Counted from the stretch's first letter, positions 16,774-26,085 are shown. The stretch: 64,000 nucleotides of DNA from Lachnospiraceae bacterium YSD2013 (GCA_900100895.1 FMTX01000016.1:1-64000), one strand, 5' to 3'. Notes: generated by a model not told the origin, from the sequence alone. Numbers and translations are program-made.

Positions 16774-17487
16774 TTATTTTACCACTACAGAGAAATAAAC
16801 CGGTGTTGCCTCTGCGAATTCTTCGAAGAGTCTGTCATACTCGGTGCTGTCTGCCTGCTTGGTTTCTGCTCCGTCGCCGGACTGATAGTAATAGGTTTCT
16901 TTTCCGTCGCTGTCATATTCCACCCATGCAGCCTCGGTTCTTACCAATTCATTGTTAAGAACAGTGTATTTTTCCGCTCCGTGATTGCCGCCTGCGTAGA
17001 TTACTTTATCCTTTATGGAAACAGGGCAGCTGGTGCTTGTGGAACTTACCTGTCCCACTATTGCGGGAACACTGTCCTTATAAATAAATAACAGTGAATC
17101 AATAGCCTGTGCATTGCCATCGGCGTCATTAAAGATTCCGTTGCTTACAAAGAAAACATCCGTATCTCCTACGGACTCGTTGGCATAGCCCCAGCCGTTT
17201 TCAAGCTTGCTGTCTACAATCTGCGTGAATGTATCGCAGCCTTCGAAATTAAAGTCTGCATAAGGTTTTTCAGTTTCTTCTATTGCTTCTGCTGAAGTTT
17301 CTTCAGTAGCTCCTTCTGTGATTTCTTCCTTAACCGATTCATCGGCTTCTTTTGCCTCTTCGGTAAGCTCTATGGCACTTTCGTGGGAATCAACCGCCGT
17401 TTCGGTGGATTCTGCAGCCTTATTGCCACATGCCGTAAGCATTACAGCCATAGCTAGGCTCATGATTAAAGCAGTTTTGTTTTTCAT
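16774..17487 (-). CDS. Secreted lipoprotein with acidic linker, unknown function
   Basis: The product (237 residues) has a lipoprotein signal peptide (MKNKTALIMSLAMAVMLTAC), then a highly acidic Glu/Ala/Thr-rich linker to about residue 75 and a globular part with no motif I can name. It should be tethered outside the membrane. Start at 17487 is chosen because AAGGAG lies 9 nt upstream; an ATG three codons earlier overlaps that ribosome site. The gene is monocistronic with a strong terminator and is convergent in layout with asnS's upstream region. Confidence 0.78.
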   Translation of the reverse strand: MKNKTALIMSLAMAVMLTACGNKAAESTETAVDSHESAIELTEEAKEADESVKEEITEGATEETSAEAIEETEKPYADFNFEGCDTFTQIVDSKLENGWGYANESVGDTDVFFVSNGIFNDADGNAQAIDSLLFIYKDSVPAIVGQVSSTSTSCPVSIKDKVIYAGGNHGAEKYTVLNNELVRTEAAWVEYDSDGKETYYYQSGDGAETKQADSTEYDRLFEEFAEATPVYFSVVVK

Positions 17488-17617
17488 AACTAACATCTCC
17501 TTCTGTTCCTCTCATTTCAAGAACTTCATTATGGTACAACACAATTATTAAAAATTCCGGAAGAATATGTTAAAATAATCGGTGTGTGAAAAAGAATAAT
17601 ATTTAAGGAGGTATCTC

Positions 17618-18019
17618 ATGGGAAATTGGGGTGACGAAACCGATCCCGAGGTTCAGGGACTTAAAGAATACAAAGGCCGTTTCACGGTCAATTTTAAAAA
17701 GATTTACATGGATGTGGACGAGATAGTTCAGAAGACTCTCACCATCGATGACAAGCACCCGAAGGACTCGCTTTTAAAGCTTTGGGCCGGTACGATGGCA
17801 GGATTCTTGGTGCTGTTTGCTTTGTCATATCAAGTTCTTTTTATAATAACGGTACCGTTCATGGCCTTCTATTTCATAGCGCTGCTTCGTATCTATAAGG
17901 CTTGGAAGACCTTCCGTTATAAGAGCGCCACATTCTGGCTTATAACTATCGCAGGGCTTATCCTTGCGGCCGCTATAGGTCTCGGAGGCAGAACTCTCAT
18001 ACTTAAATATTTCTTCTAG
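17618..18019 (+). CDS. Small membrane protein, unknown
   Basis: This 133-residue protein starts with about 50 polar residues (GNWGDETDPEVQGLKEYKGR) and then has two close helices (LWAGTMAGFLVLFALSYQVLF; FIITVPFMAFYFIALLRIY) and a C-terminal helix (FWLITIAGLILAAAIGLG). AAGGAGG lies 7 nt before the ATG. I see no family signature. It is alone between divergent and convergent minus-strand units; a 7-bp stem with TTTTAT at 18028-18062 probably ends it. Confidence 0.7.
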   Translation: MGNWGDETDPEVQGLKEYKGRFTVNFKKIYMDVDEIVQKTLTIDDKHPKDSLLKLWAGTMAGFLVLFALSYQVLFIITVPFMAFYFIALLRIYKAWKTFRYKSATFWLITIAGLILAAAIGLGGRTLILKYFF

Positions 18020-18027
18020 CAACAATT

Positions 18028-18064
18028 AAGCGCGAGCGTCGCAATCGGCACCCGCGCTTTTATG
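18028..18064 (+). terminator. Probable terminator of the small membrane protein gene
   Basis: AAGCGCG pairs with CGCGCTT across an 20-nt interior that can form a smaller stem; TTTTATG follows. Confidence 0.5.
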
Positions 18065-18796
18065 TTACATCTTAACTTCCATCTTTCTGTAGATCATTAT
18101 GTCGGCTACGAGGAATGCTACCAACATAAACACACCGATTACAATCCACGGAACCGTACCCATGTTGAAGAAAGCATGTAAGCCTTCGCCGATCTTGGCG
18201 GGGATTGACTCGGGGCTCTTCTTCATGGCTGATGAAACTCTGGGGCCGCCGAGGGCTATAATCATGTAGACTGCCCACATTGCCCAGAAGAATTTTCTTT
18301 CGAACATAACGTACATTGCAGTACAGAAGATAATCACAAGGGGAAGTACCACTGCAAGGCCGATAATAAGTCCGGGTGAAACGTTCCCCATAAGATTTTC
18401 AATCTCGTTACCCTTGGCAAGTGCGGGTCCCACAACCTTCATCTCAAGCACGTTGATGGCAAAGCATGTAGCCACAGCAGCAAGTACGTCAAGCACAAGA
18501 AGAAGGTATCTTCCGATAAGGTAAGACATTCTTGCTCTGTTCATGGAAACGGTTACATAGAAGTCCGCCTGTCCGCCGAGAGACTGTCCGAAGATTAATA
18601 AGATAGCTACCAAACCAAGTCCGAACACTGTGCCGAGGGTTACATAGCCGGTCTTCTCTTCGGTGCTTAATGTCAGTGTAACAACGTACGCAATCAGCAT
18701 ACCGAGGGCACCGCCGCCGAGCGCAGCGCCTATATAGCTAAATATTTCTTTGAAATTAATCGAAATAAACTGTCCTATTGTCTTTAAAGTTTTCAT
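18065..18796 (-). CDS. ABC transporter permease-like membrane protein (second)
   Basis: This 243-residue protein has six predicted membrane helices and the look of an ABC-2-type permease encoded next to a YtrA-linked ATPase. An N-terminal cytoplasmic helix (TLKTIGQFISINFKEIFSY) leads into GAALGGGALGMLIAYVV. It is the last gene of the CPBP-YtrA-ATPase-permease-permease operon. In such operons the transporter usually exports an antimicrobial or envelope-stress compound, or protects against one; the substrate here is not evident. Confidence 0.75.
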   Translation of the reverse strand: MKTLKTIGQFISINFKEIFSYIGAALGGGALGMLIAYVVTLTLSTEEKTGYVTLGTVFGLGLVAILLIFGQSLGGQADFYVTVSMNRARMSYLIGRYLLLVLDVLAAVATCFAINVLEMKVVGPALAKGNEIENLMGNVSPGLIIGLAVVLPLVIIFCTAMYVMFERKFFWAMWAVYMIIALGGPRVSSAMKKSPESIPAKIGEGLHAFFNMGTVPWIVIGVFMLVAFLVADIMIYRKMEVKM

Positions 18797-18863
18797 TTTC
18801 TCTCACATTCTGCCTCGGGCCCGCGGCTTAAATATCTCGAGCCCGAAAAGGCTTAATCAACTG

Positions 18864-19535
18864 TTAGAATTTAATATCCTTGTTCTTGATACCTACCGCA
18901 AGAAGCCAGATACCGATTGCATCAAGGATGATGCCTGCCGCACAGATAATTACGCTGAGTGCACCAAAGTTGGTAAGAAGCGCAGGTATAAGTGTACTTC
19001 CTTTTTTGGTTGCAGCCATACCTACGAATATAGCGCCTACACACACTACCATGACGAATACAAAGTAAAGAACCATACCAAGTCCTCTTCCGAAGCGGTC
19101 CGATAAGAACGCTACAATGTTACCCATGAAGAACAGTACACATACAACGCCGACCACCAAAGGTGCTGCGGCTCCCGCATACGGTCTGCTATCGGGTGAT
19201 ATATAGAGGAAGCAGGCAAAAGCAAATGCAAAGCTTAACAAGCAGAACACATGCTGTGCCACATTCATACCGATCAGGCTCGAGCTTCTTCTGGAACTGC
19301 AGGAAACAGTTATCGGGAAAATCGTGGTGATATTCATAAATCCGAAAGCCATAATGGACATTCCCGATGCCATGATAAGGTAAGTTACAATATTCTTGGA
19401 GAATACTTCCATAAAATTGCCGCCGTCAAAGAACGACATAAATGCACAGATACCGATTATCATGAGATATGTAAGACCCATTGTCTTACCTATATAAAAG
19501 AACCAGTATTTAATATTTCTTTCAAGTCCGGTCAT
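18864..19535 (-). CDS. ABC transporter permease-like membrane protein (first)
   Basis: The 223-residue product has six predicted helices and starts with the short amphipathic MTGLERNIKYWFFYIGKTMG. A positively charged loop (SCSSRRSSSLIGMN) precedes the third helix; the same feature (VTVSMNRARMSYLIG) is found in the partner permease, suggesting that the two are distant paralogues forming a heterodimer. AAGGAGG is 5 nt before the ATG, 1 bp after the ATPase stop codon, so the genes are tightly coupled. Confidence 0.75.
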   Translation of the reverse strand: MTGLERNIKYWFFYIGKTMGLTYLMIIGICAFMSFFDGGNFMEVFSKNIVTYLIMASGMSIMAFGFMNITTIFPITVSCSSRRSSSLIGMNVAQHVFCLLSFAFAFACFLYISPDSRPYAGAAAPLVVGVVCVLFFMGNIVAFLSDRFGRGLGMVLYFVFVMVVCVGAIFVGMAATKKGSTLIPALLTNFGALSVIICAAGIILDAIGIWLLAVGIKNKDIKF

Positions 19536-19536
19536 A

Positions 19537-20436
19537 TTAAGCCTCCTTGCCGCACATAGCTACGAAAATCTGCTGAAGGTTCATAGGCTGAACGGTGATG
19601 TCTGCGGTGTTCTTAAGCTCTTCACCGGGCTCAAGCATTACTGCTGCGGCCTTGCTTCTGCCGATCTTCTCTACGTGATATACCTTTCTGCCTTCGCAGA
19701 TAGCGTCAACGTCTTCTTCTTTGCCTGATACGTGTACCACTCTCTCCACAAGCTCCTGAGTGTTCTCTTTAAGAATAATCTTGCCCTTGTCAAGGAAAAG
19801 AACCTCTTCAAAGATATCAGCTGCTTCTTCGATGATGTGAGTTGAAATTACAAATGTACGTCCGCTCTCGGAGAACTCTTCAAGAGCAATCTTATAAAAT
19901 GTTTCTCTTGCCACTACGTCAAGACCTGCAACGGGCTCGTCAAAGAAAGTGTAAGGAGCCTTGCTGGCAAGAGCCACGATGATGGTTACCATGGAAAGCA
20001 TACCTTTGGAAAGCTTGGAAAGACGCTTCTTAACGTCAAGCTCGAATTCTTTAACCAATCTGTCTTCAAGGGCTTTGTCATAGTTAGGGAAGTAGGTCTG
20101 AGCTGCCTTTAAGTAATCCTTAACCTTAAGACCGCCTACGCCTGCGTTACCGCCTGTGATATTAAGCTCTCTTGAAAAGCAGATAAGGTCGAGTGCGTCC
20201 TGATTGTCCCATACCTTGAGGGGCTGAGCCGCAATGTCGTCTGATGCGGAAACGGTTACTTCACCTGCGGTAGCGGGGTTCTGACCGGAGGCAATTGACA
20301 AAAGTGTTGTCTTACCTGCGCCGTTTCTTCCGATAAGGCCGTAAATCTTACCTCTTTCAAGAGTTAAATCAATTCCGTGTAATACTTCGTTACTGCCAAA
20401 CTTTTTTACAATTCCTTTGCATTCTAATGTGTTCAT
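19537..20436 (-). CDS. ABC transporter ATP-binding protein
   Basis: The 299-residue ATPase has Walker A (GRNGAGKTT), a degenerate signature motif (LSKGM in place of LSGGQ), Walker B (TFFDEPVAGLD) and the H-loop (ISTH). It energises the two permease-like proteins encoded next. The changed signature is common in the YtrB-like/bacitracin-export class and does not imply loss of activity. The ATG at 20436 has AGGAG 7 nt upstream. It lies directly downstream of the YtrA regulator gene. Confidence 0.92.
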   Translation of the reverse strand: MNTLECKGIVKKFGSNEVLHGIDLTLERGKIYGLIGRNGAGKTTLLSIASGQNPATAGEVTVSASDDIAAQPLKVWDNQDALDLICFSRELNITGGNAGVGGLKVKDYLKAAQTYFPNYDKALEDRLVKEFELDVKKRLSKLSKGMLSMVTIIVALASKAPYTFFDEPVAGLDVVARETFYKIALEEFSESGRTFVISTHIIEEAADIFEEVLFLDKGKIILKENTQELVERVVHVSGKEEDVDAICEGRKVYHVEKIGRSKAAAVMLEPGEELKNTADITVQPMNLQQIFVAMCGKEA

Positions 20437-20451
20437 TATCAATCTCCTATG

Positions 20452-20814
20452 CTAGTTCGCTTCATCAATCATTTTAATTAAGTCTTCCTTGGTCATACCA
20501 AGGTTCTTAGCTTCTTCCACGATTGCTCTGACATAATTTTCGTAGAATTCTGCTTTGCGGCGCTTCATGATAAGTTTCTTGGCGCCGGCTGACACAAACA
20601 TCCCTATACCACGTTTTTTATACAAAACACCCGAATCAACCAGTATATTCACACCCTTTGCTGCAGTCGCGGGGTTGATGGTATATATCTTGGCCAAGTC
20701 GTTGGTGCTTGGTACCTTTTCTTCTTCCAGCAGAATATCTCTCAATATATCATTCTCAATCATTTCGCTAATCTGAATATAAATTGACTTTTCTTTTGAG
20801 AGAATTTCATTCAT
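20452..20814 (-). CDS. GntR/YtrA-family repressor
   Basis: The 120-residue regulator has a winged-helix DNA-binding domain (IYIQISEMIENDILRDILLEEEKVPSTNDLAKIYTINPATAAKGVNILVDSGV region, residues ~10-65) and the short all-alpha C-terminus typical of YtrA rather than a ligand-binding domain. Its ATG overlaps the last 8 bp of the CPBP protease gene, so translation is coupled; a GTG four codons upstream is less likely. It should repress this operon by binding the dyad at 21752-21791. Confidence 0.93.
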   Translation of the reverse strand: MNEILSKEKSIYIQISEMIENDILRDILLEEEKVPSTNDLAKIYTINPATAAKGVNILVDSGVLYKKRGIGMFVSAGAKKLIMKRRKAEFYENYVRAIVEEAKNLGMTKEDLIKMIDEAN

Positions 20815-21700
20815 CTGCTGACACACCTCGTTTCCTTCCCATTAAGAAGAATCCTAATATTGTTAATATTATTCCTCCGCCGATCATGACTCCGAGCTGT
20901 ACGCCCTGACCGAAGCCTATAAGCCATGCTACGACGAAAGTTCCTACGAAGTTAAAAATCATGTGTCCCAAAATTGAGCCCCAAAGTGAACCGGTCTTCT
21001 CTCTGATGTATCCAAGGAAGAGGCCAAGTACAAATGCGTATGTGCCCTGCACAATGTTTAAGTACTTGATACCGCCCTGGAAGCCTGCCTGGAACTGTAA
21101 GTGTGTGATTCCGAAGCAAAGCGCCTGGATTACATTTACCGCCCAGAACTTAAGGTTCGCTTTCTTAAGGAGTGCAAAAGAAACTCCTCTGAAAAGCACT
21201 TCCTCGTTAAGAGGGGCAATTACCAGTGTTGCAAGAATCGATACTAATGTGAATCCCGCAAGACCGGAGCTTGCAATCAGTTCCGAATAGCCTTCCATAA
21301 GGCTAGGAGCAACTACCGCGAATATCGGCATAATGAAGAGTGTTAAGAACGCTCCGCCGATCATCAGTATGATTGTTCCGGGAAGTGTAAGTCTCGGAAA
21401 AGCCTTAATCGGTGAACCGAAGTCGTTTCTCTTCATTATCAGAAAAAGAATAATGAGTCCTGCAATAAATGATATTATCTGCATCAGTGACGTAAGCTTA
21501 ATTGCATTGTCGCTGTTAAGCACTTCTACCAGGTGAGCCATAAGGCCTTCGGGCGTTCCGCCCTGTGCGTAGAACTGAGCTCCGATGATTACCTGCACGA
21601 TTGACATTGTCAGCGTTGCGATTCCTTTAAACAAGAAAATCGGCAAGGTGGCAAGCAATATGTATTTAATCTTATGCCATGTTGAATATTTGTCGTTCAT
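20807..21700 (-). CDS. CPBP-family intramembrane metalloprotease
   Basis: The 297-residue protein has about eight membrane helices and all three CPBP (Abi/CAAX protease) motifs: NEEVLFRGV, FGITHLQF and ILGHMIFNF. The family cleaves within or near the membrane; bacterial members are often tied to bacteriocin immunity or peptide maturation. It is the first gene of a YtrA-regulated ABC operon, which suggests a role in handling an antimicrobial peptide or envelope stress (inference). The start at 21700 has GGAGG 6 nt upstream; a longer in-frame extension would run into the operator. Confidence 0.9.
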   Translation of the reverse strand: MNDKYSTWHKIKYILLATLPIFLFKGIATLTMSIVQVIIGAQFYAQGGTPEGLMAHLVEVLNSDNAIKLTSLMQIISFIAGLIILFLIMKRNDFGSPIKAFPRLTLPGTIILMIGGAFLTLFIMPIFAVVAPSLMEGYSELIASSGLAGFTLVSILATLVIAPLNEEVLFRGVSFALLKKANLKFWAVNVIQALCFGITHLQFQAGFQGGIKYLNIVQGTYAFVLGLFLGYIREKTGSLWGSILGHMIFNFVGTFVVAWLIGFGQGVQLGVMIGGGIILTILGFFLMGRKRGVSADE

Positions 21701-21751
21701 ATATACCTCCGTGTTATTTTGAAACTTGAAACCGATCCTCATGAGTTAATC

Positions 21752-21817
21752 GGTTAGTTCGTTATGTGGTTCATTACTTATGTAACTAACCATAGCACTA
21801 ATGTACCTAACTGTCAA
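21752..21817 (-). promoter_or_regulatory. Promoter and operator of the YtrA-controlled operon
   Basis: Minus-strand TTGACA (21817-21812), 17-bp spacer, TATGGT (21794-21789). A dyad GGTTAGTT-N24-AACTAACC (21752-21791) starts at the -10 and covers the transcription start. This is the right place and a reasonable form for binding by the YtrA-type regulator encoded second in the operon. Confidence 0.75.
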
Positions 21818-22120
21818 CAGGTATTTCAGAAATAATTCATGTGTGTAGACATGTGTTGATTATCTATGTTATCTTTGCTAATGTCATACTTGATTGTGTG
21901 TCGTTCTCGTGCTATTCTGACATATGCCCTTACGGCGTTTTGAAGCAAAAGAAAACTTTTCTTTGCGCATTTAAGCTTATTTTTCTACAATCACATCATT
22001 AACCCTGTCTATTTTTCTGTTGCTCCCTATATACAAAAATGCTCCCGGTTGGGAGTAATCAGGCGAAAATCGTTCAAGTTATGTAAACCATTTGCTCGCA
22101 AAAGAAGGCAAGAAACATTA
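21818..22120. other. Intergenic, no gene seen
   Basis: The stretch between the YtrA promoter and the next terminator holds no supported gene. A small GCTCCC/GGGAGT-like hairpin lies near 22040-22055. Confidence 0.5.
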
Positions 22121-22159
22121 AAAAACTCCCAACACGTATTCTTTTTACGTATTGGGAGT
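22121..22159 (-). terminator. Terminator of the ylmH-moxR operon
   Basis: Minus-strand ACTCCCAATACGTA pairs with TACGTGTTGGGAGT (one mismatch pair), followed by TTTTTAATG; it ends the six-gene operon. Confidence 0.8.
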
Positions 22160-22189
22160 AGTACTTATTTCAAATAATAATCAATAGGA

Positions 22190-23005
22190 CTAATATCGTC
22201 GTGGCAAGTCCCACATTTCGGATTCAACGTATCCCAAAAGCGGTTCCTTTGAAAAGAACTTATCTACATTAAAACCTTTATCCTTTAATAGGGACTTACA
22301 TACTTTTTTAAATTCTTCCCTGTCTTTGCAAAAAACTGTATTTTCGGGAAGCTCTGCTTTAGAAAGCTTCTCGTTCAAGGATTTAATGATTTCCGGCTCA
22401 GTATCGTTAAAATGCCACAGATACCATACTCTTATATCATCTATAACCATCAGTTGATAAACGGCGATTTCTTTTAAGTCATCCTTTTCAAGATAATCCA
22501 GCAAAATCTTTTCATCTTTCAGAAGCCAAATGTATCCGAAATCCTCGTAGCTTCTCAAATCATCCTGATCAAACGTGTATACAGTTTCGATATCATCACT
22601 GAGAAAATAGATAGACTCGCCGGCCGATGTAGCACTACTCTCTCCGATGTTCTGAACATAGCCTCCGTCATAAATGTTGTATCGGTCTCTCTCACTCGGT
22701 TCATACGCAAAAACACTTTTCATACCAATAGGTGTTTCCCTGACAATATATGAACTGTCAACTATTCCCAGTGGGTGGGTGTTTACGCGAAAATGATATA
22801 GCTTACCGTCTGGAGTATTAATGGTAGCTTCATCATAAATGTGTGGCTCAATCCCACATTCTTCAATTAAATAATCTTTACGCTTTCGGTCACGTTCAAT
22901 CGCCATGGCCTCGAAAGCCGCGATTTTCTCATTAACCGAAATCTCTGTATTAGCATTGATTCCGGCCGTTATGGATAACAAAGCTCCAAGCAAAAGGCCA
23001 ATCAT
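22190..23005 (-). CDS. Membrane-anchored or secreted protein, unknown
   Basis: The 271-residue product begins with a short hydrophobic segment (MIGLLLGALLSITAGINA) that is a signal peptide or anchor, followed by a charged coiled region (EKIAAFEAMAIERDRKRKDYL) and a mixed alpha/beta domain with no motif that I recognise. GAAAGGGG lies upstream of the ATG. It is the last gene of the six-gene operon, 26 bp after the histidine phosphatase gene, but nothing in it points to a shared role. Confidence 0.65.
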   Translation of the reverse strand: MIGLLLGALLSITAGINANTEISVNEKIAAFEAMAIERDRKRKDYLIEECGIEPHIYDEATINTPDGKLYHFRVNTHPLGIVDSSYIVRETPIGMKSVFAYEPSERDRYNIYDGGYVQNIGESSATSAGESIYFLSDDIETVYTFDQDDLRSYEDFGYIWLLKDEKILLDYLEKDDLKEIAVYQLMVIDDIRVWYLWHFNDTEPEIIKSLNEKLSKAELPENTVFCKDREEFKKVCKSLLKDKGFNVDKFFSKEPLLGYVESEMWDLPRRY

Positions 23006-23031
23006 TCTTGCTATACCCCTTTCCCCAATTA

Positions 23032-23643
23032 TTACTCGTAAAATGTCTTACCCGGCTCGACAAGTGTGGCTTCGCCGGCTTTAATCTCGAAAATAGTGAC
23101 GGTGCAGTTCTTCTGCTGGACGTAGCCCCAGAAGTCTTTCTTGGCCCAGTGCATGAGGCAGGTCATGAGGGCTTTGTTGAGGGCACCGTGGCCTAATACA
23201 AGGATGTTGGCGTCAGATTTTACCTCTTCCAGAGGATATATACGCTCATCAAGGAATGCCTGCGCTCTCTTCACCAAATCTTCGATGCTCTCTGCGCCGT
23301 TCTCGGGAACATAATTGCCGGCATCCTTAAAAAGTGTTGTGATACAGCAATCTTCGGGGCGCTCAGCCTTGGTGGTGCCTTCGTAGTCGCCAAAGAACAT
23401 TTCTTTAAGCCTGTCATCTTCGAATATAGGGAGCGGACGCGCTCCGCGGATAATCTCAGCAGTCTTACGTGCGCGCTTCAAAGGGCTTGAGAAAATGTAG
23501 TCAAAGCCGGTGTCTGACAACCCTTCTGCGGTAAGTTCCGCAAGGCGCACTCCGTTCTCATTAAGATTCGTGTCGGTCTGACCCTGAATACGCTTTACGG
23601 TGTTCCAGTCGGTCTCGCCGTGTCTTACAATGAATAATTTCAC
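23032..23643 (-). CDS. Histidine phosphatase family protein (phosphoglycerate-mutase-like)
   Basis: The 203-residue enzyme has the family's catalytic motif RHGETDWN at residues 7-14, the second-shell SSPLKRARKTAEII, and the C-terminal histidine in LVLGHGALNKALM. It should be a phosphatase acting on a small phosphorylated metabolite through a phosphohistidine intermediate; the substrate (for example a cobalamin or sugar phosphate) is not determined. The start codon is GTG, with AAGGATGG about 12 nt upstream. It lies 16 bp after the LRR protein gene. Confidence 0.9.
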   Translation of the reverse strand: MKLFIVRHGETDWNTVKRIQGQTDTNLNENGVRLAELTAEGLSDTGFDYIFSSPLKRARKTAEIIRGARPLPIFEDDRLKEMFFGDYEGTTKAERPEDCCITTLFKDAGNYVPENGAESIEDLVKRAQAFLDERIYPLEEVKSDANILVLGHGALNKALMTCLMHWAKKDFWGYVQQKNCTVTIFEIKAGEATLVEPGKTFYE

Positions 23644-23659
23644 TTATTATGTACCATCC

Positions 23660-24604
23660 TTACAGTGACAGTTCGTCAAAGAAACTGTCTTTTTTGTCGT
23701 GATTGCTTGAGGCTTTGAGTATATATGCCTTAGCGGTAGCCATGTCGTCGCCGAGGTCTCGAAGCATTGCGTCGATTTCCTCGGTGGTAGGCTTGATTGT
23801 ATCAAGATAGAGTTCGAGATACTCTTTATTATCCTTAAATTCTTCTTTAAAAAGGCTCCAGGCTGAGCCGGTGCCGCGGCCCTTAGCGCGCGCGGTTACG
23901 TACTCGCAGAGAGTCGCTCTGAAGTCGTCGGTAAGATTATTATCGTGCATAAGGCGTAGCAGGCACAAGTAGCATTTGTTGCGCCCCACTTCCTTAAGGT
24001 ACTCGGTACTCTCACCGGGCATCTCGCCGTCCACCATGCCGACACCGTCGTAGGAAATATCTTCCTCGCCGCATAAGGCTCTATCGGTAAAGCCTTCATA
24101 ATCATCTAACTTCAGAAACGATGAAAGCGCAAGGTCCCACTTATCATACCAAACCGCCGTGCCTATGTCCTTGTCACGGAGCAGATACGCTGCGGGAAGT
24201 CTCTTGACCGTTGCCGCAAGAAGATACGGCATATCATCATCGTCAAACTCACTTAGGCGTATGGACTCGATACGCTCGGAGCCCTCGAATACGCCACGCT
24301 GGAACGCAGGCCTTCCGCCCTTTTCAATCGTTACGTTCGTAAGGTGAATGCACTGCGAAAGCGCCCAGTCGCCGATATCCGTAACGGTAGCGGGAAGCGT
24401 GATGTCACGAAGGCCGCGAAGGCCCAGAAATGCTTTCTTGTCAATCGCTGTCACGGGAAGAGCCCCCGAACCTTCTTCAGGCTTCACCGTTGCAGGCACC
24501 GTAAGTCTGCTGCCGGCGCCCTCGTAGCCTGTTACTGCCACGCCGTCGCCTGCCGCACTTACTTCACATGACAATATGAAACTGTCTGCCGTCACCTTTA
24601 TCAT
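23660..24604 (-). CDS. BspA-type LRR protein of the MoxR-VWA operon
   Basis: The first ~110 residues of this 314-residue protein carry BspA-like leucine-rich repeats (LTVPATVKPEEGSGALPVTAI, AFLGLRGLRDITLPATV, TDIGDWALSQCIHLTNVTI). No signal peptide is present, so unlike secreted BspA proteins it should be cytoplasmic. The rest is an acidic helical region with no named domain. The ATG overlaps the moxR stop by 4 bp (ATGA), linking it tightly to the ATPase and VWA partner. It may be the target-recognising subunit of that complex (inference). Confidence 0.7.
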   Translation of the reverse strand: MIKVTADSFILSCEVSAAGDGVAVTGYEGAGSRLTVPATVKPEEGSGALPVTAIDKKAFLGLRGLRDITLPATVTDIGDWALSQCIHLTNVTIEKGGRPAFQRGVFEGSERIESIRLSEFDDDDMPYLLAATVKRLPAAYLLRDKDIGTAVWYDKWDLALSSFLKLDDYEGFTDRALCGEEDISYDGVGMVDGEMPGESTEYLKEVGRNKCYLCLLRLMHDNNLTDDFRATLCEYVTARAKGRGTGSAWSLFKEEFKDNKEYLELYLDTIKPTTEEIDAMLRDLGDDMATAKAYILKASSNHDKKDSFFDELSL

Positions 24605-26085
24605 ACTAAGTTATCTATCTCTTTTCGTAAATCTTCTTTTCTGTCCTGCACCATCAAAAGCGCGTTGTACTTATCATAATCCTCGGAGCCGAAAGTATTG
24701 AAGAATCTCGCGGTTGAATCCGAAAGCGTAAGCTCCGTCACCGCTACCAACATCTCGTTGCTCTCGTCGCCAAAGAAAGTCGACAGCGTCACAAAGAGAT
24801 TGTGTAAACGCTCCTGCTCTGCCTTGGTGCTCTCCTTAAGCGCCGCAACCTTGTCATTGTAAATCTTACTTACAACCTCAGCCGCATTCTTGTCATCCTC
24901 GTTAACACCCGCAAGCATAAGTCCGAAGAGACTCTTGATACGCTTGTGCTTACGCTTCTCGGACGATGAAAGGGAGCCCGACATTTCTTTCTTGGAAATA
25001 ATAGTGTTGCGAGCTTCAATCTGAGTCTTAAGTGCTGCTGCCACATCGGCGGATTCTTTGACCGATTTAAGTGCGGGGAGGATTTCCTTGTAATCATCCG
25101 CAAGGTGCATGATATCCTTGACCTCGCCCTTAACCTTATCAAGTAAGATGCCTACAAGGGACAAGCGCTCGTCCATAGGCGCCTTCCCAGCCTTCTCGGC
25201 AACCGACTCATTGATATCGCCCGAGAGAAGTGCTTCCGCATTGTAGCTTGCTCGGTACTTAATGTAGAGATCGTAATATGCCGCGAACTCGCGCACTATC
25301 TTATCGTTGCGAAGGTACTGACCGATAAGGCTTTCGCTTACCTTAAGGCCATCCTCTTCGTAAAGATTAATGATATCGCTTAAGTCTTCCCAGCCTCGGG
25401 CGGTCACGTAGGATCGGCCCTCGGAAGTGGTCTCGATATGATAGAAATAGTCTTTCTTGTTTTCAAGAAAGCCCATGATGGCGCCATGAAGGCCCTTTTC
25501 AAGGGCGTATGCCTTCCACGCGGGGTAATCGGCCTCGACAGTAATAACCTTGAGACGGTCGAGAGTTACTACGTCGAACTCTCGCACCGAACGGTTATAC
25601 TCCGGCGGGTTACCCGCCGTCACGATTACCCATCCATCAGGCACCCTGTGGCGCCCGAATATCTTAAACTGCAGGAACTGCAGCATCGAAGGAAACAGCG
25701 TCTCCGACACGCAGTTAATCTCATCCAGGAACAGTATGCCCTCGCGCACACCGCTCTTCTCCATCGTCTCATACACCGACGCGATAATCTCGCTCATAGT
25801 GTACTCGGACACATCGTAAGTGTTGCCGTCATACTCCTTTTTATCGATAAAAGGAAGTCCCAGCGCCGACTGTCTCGTATGGTGAGTCATGGAGTAGCTC
25901 ACAAGCGCAATTCCAAGCTCCGACGCAATCTGCTCCATAATCGCCGTCTTACCGATACCCGGAGCACCGAGCAAGAACACGGGACGCTGACGCACCACCG
26001 GTATCCTGTAATCACCGAACTCATCCTTCTTAAGATAGAGCTTTACGGTATTCTTAATGTATTCTTTGGCCTTGGCTATGTTCAC
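24601..26085 (-). CDS. MoxR-family AAA+ ATPase
   Basis: The 494-residue ATPase has Walker A (GAPGIGKT, residues 40-47), Walker B (ILFLDEINCV), and the MoxR sensor region (GWVIVTAGNPPEYNRSVREFDVVTLDRLKVI). A long helical C-terminal extension (~residues 260-490) follows. MoxR proteins act with VWA-domain partners as chaperone-like machines, and such a partner is encoded directly upstream. Translation starts at GTG, which overlaps the stop of the VWA gene by 4 bp (GTGA), with AGGAGG 7 nt ahead. Confidence 0.9.
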   Translation of the reverse strand: MNIAKAKEYIKNTVKLYLKKDEFGDYRIPVVRQRPVFLLGAPGIGKTAIMEQIASELGIALVSYSMTHHTRQSALGLPFIDKKEYDGNTYDVSEYTMSEIIASVYETMEKSGVREGILFLDEINCVSETLFPSMLQFLQFKIFGRHRVPDGWVIVTAGNPPEYNRSVREFDVVTLDRLKVITVEADYPAWKAYALEKGLHGAIMGFLENKKDYFYHIETTSEGRSYVTARGWEDLSDIINLYEEDGLKVSESLIGQYLRNDKIVREFAAYYDLYIKYRASYNAEALLSGDINESVAEKAGKAPMDERLSLVGILLDKVKGEVKDIMHLADDYKEILPALKSVKESADVAAALKTQIEARNTIISKKEMSGSLSSSEKRKHKRIKSLFGLMLAGVNEDDKNAAEVVSKIYNDKVAALKESTKAEQERLHNLFVTLSTFFGDESNEMLVAVTELTLSDSTARFFNTFGSEDYDKYNALLMVQDRKEDLRKEIDNLV

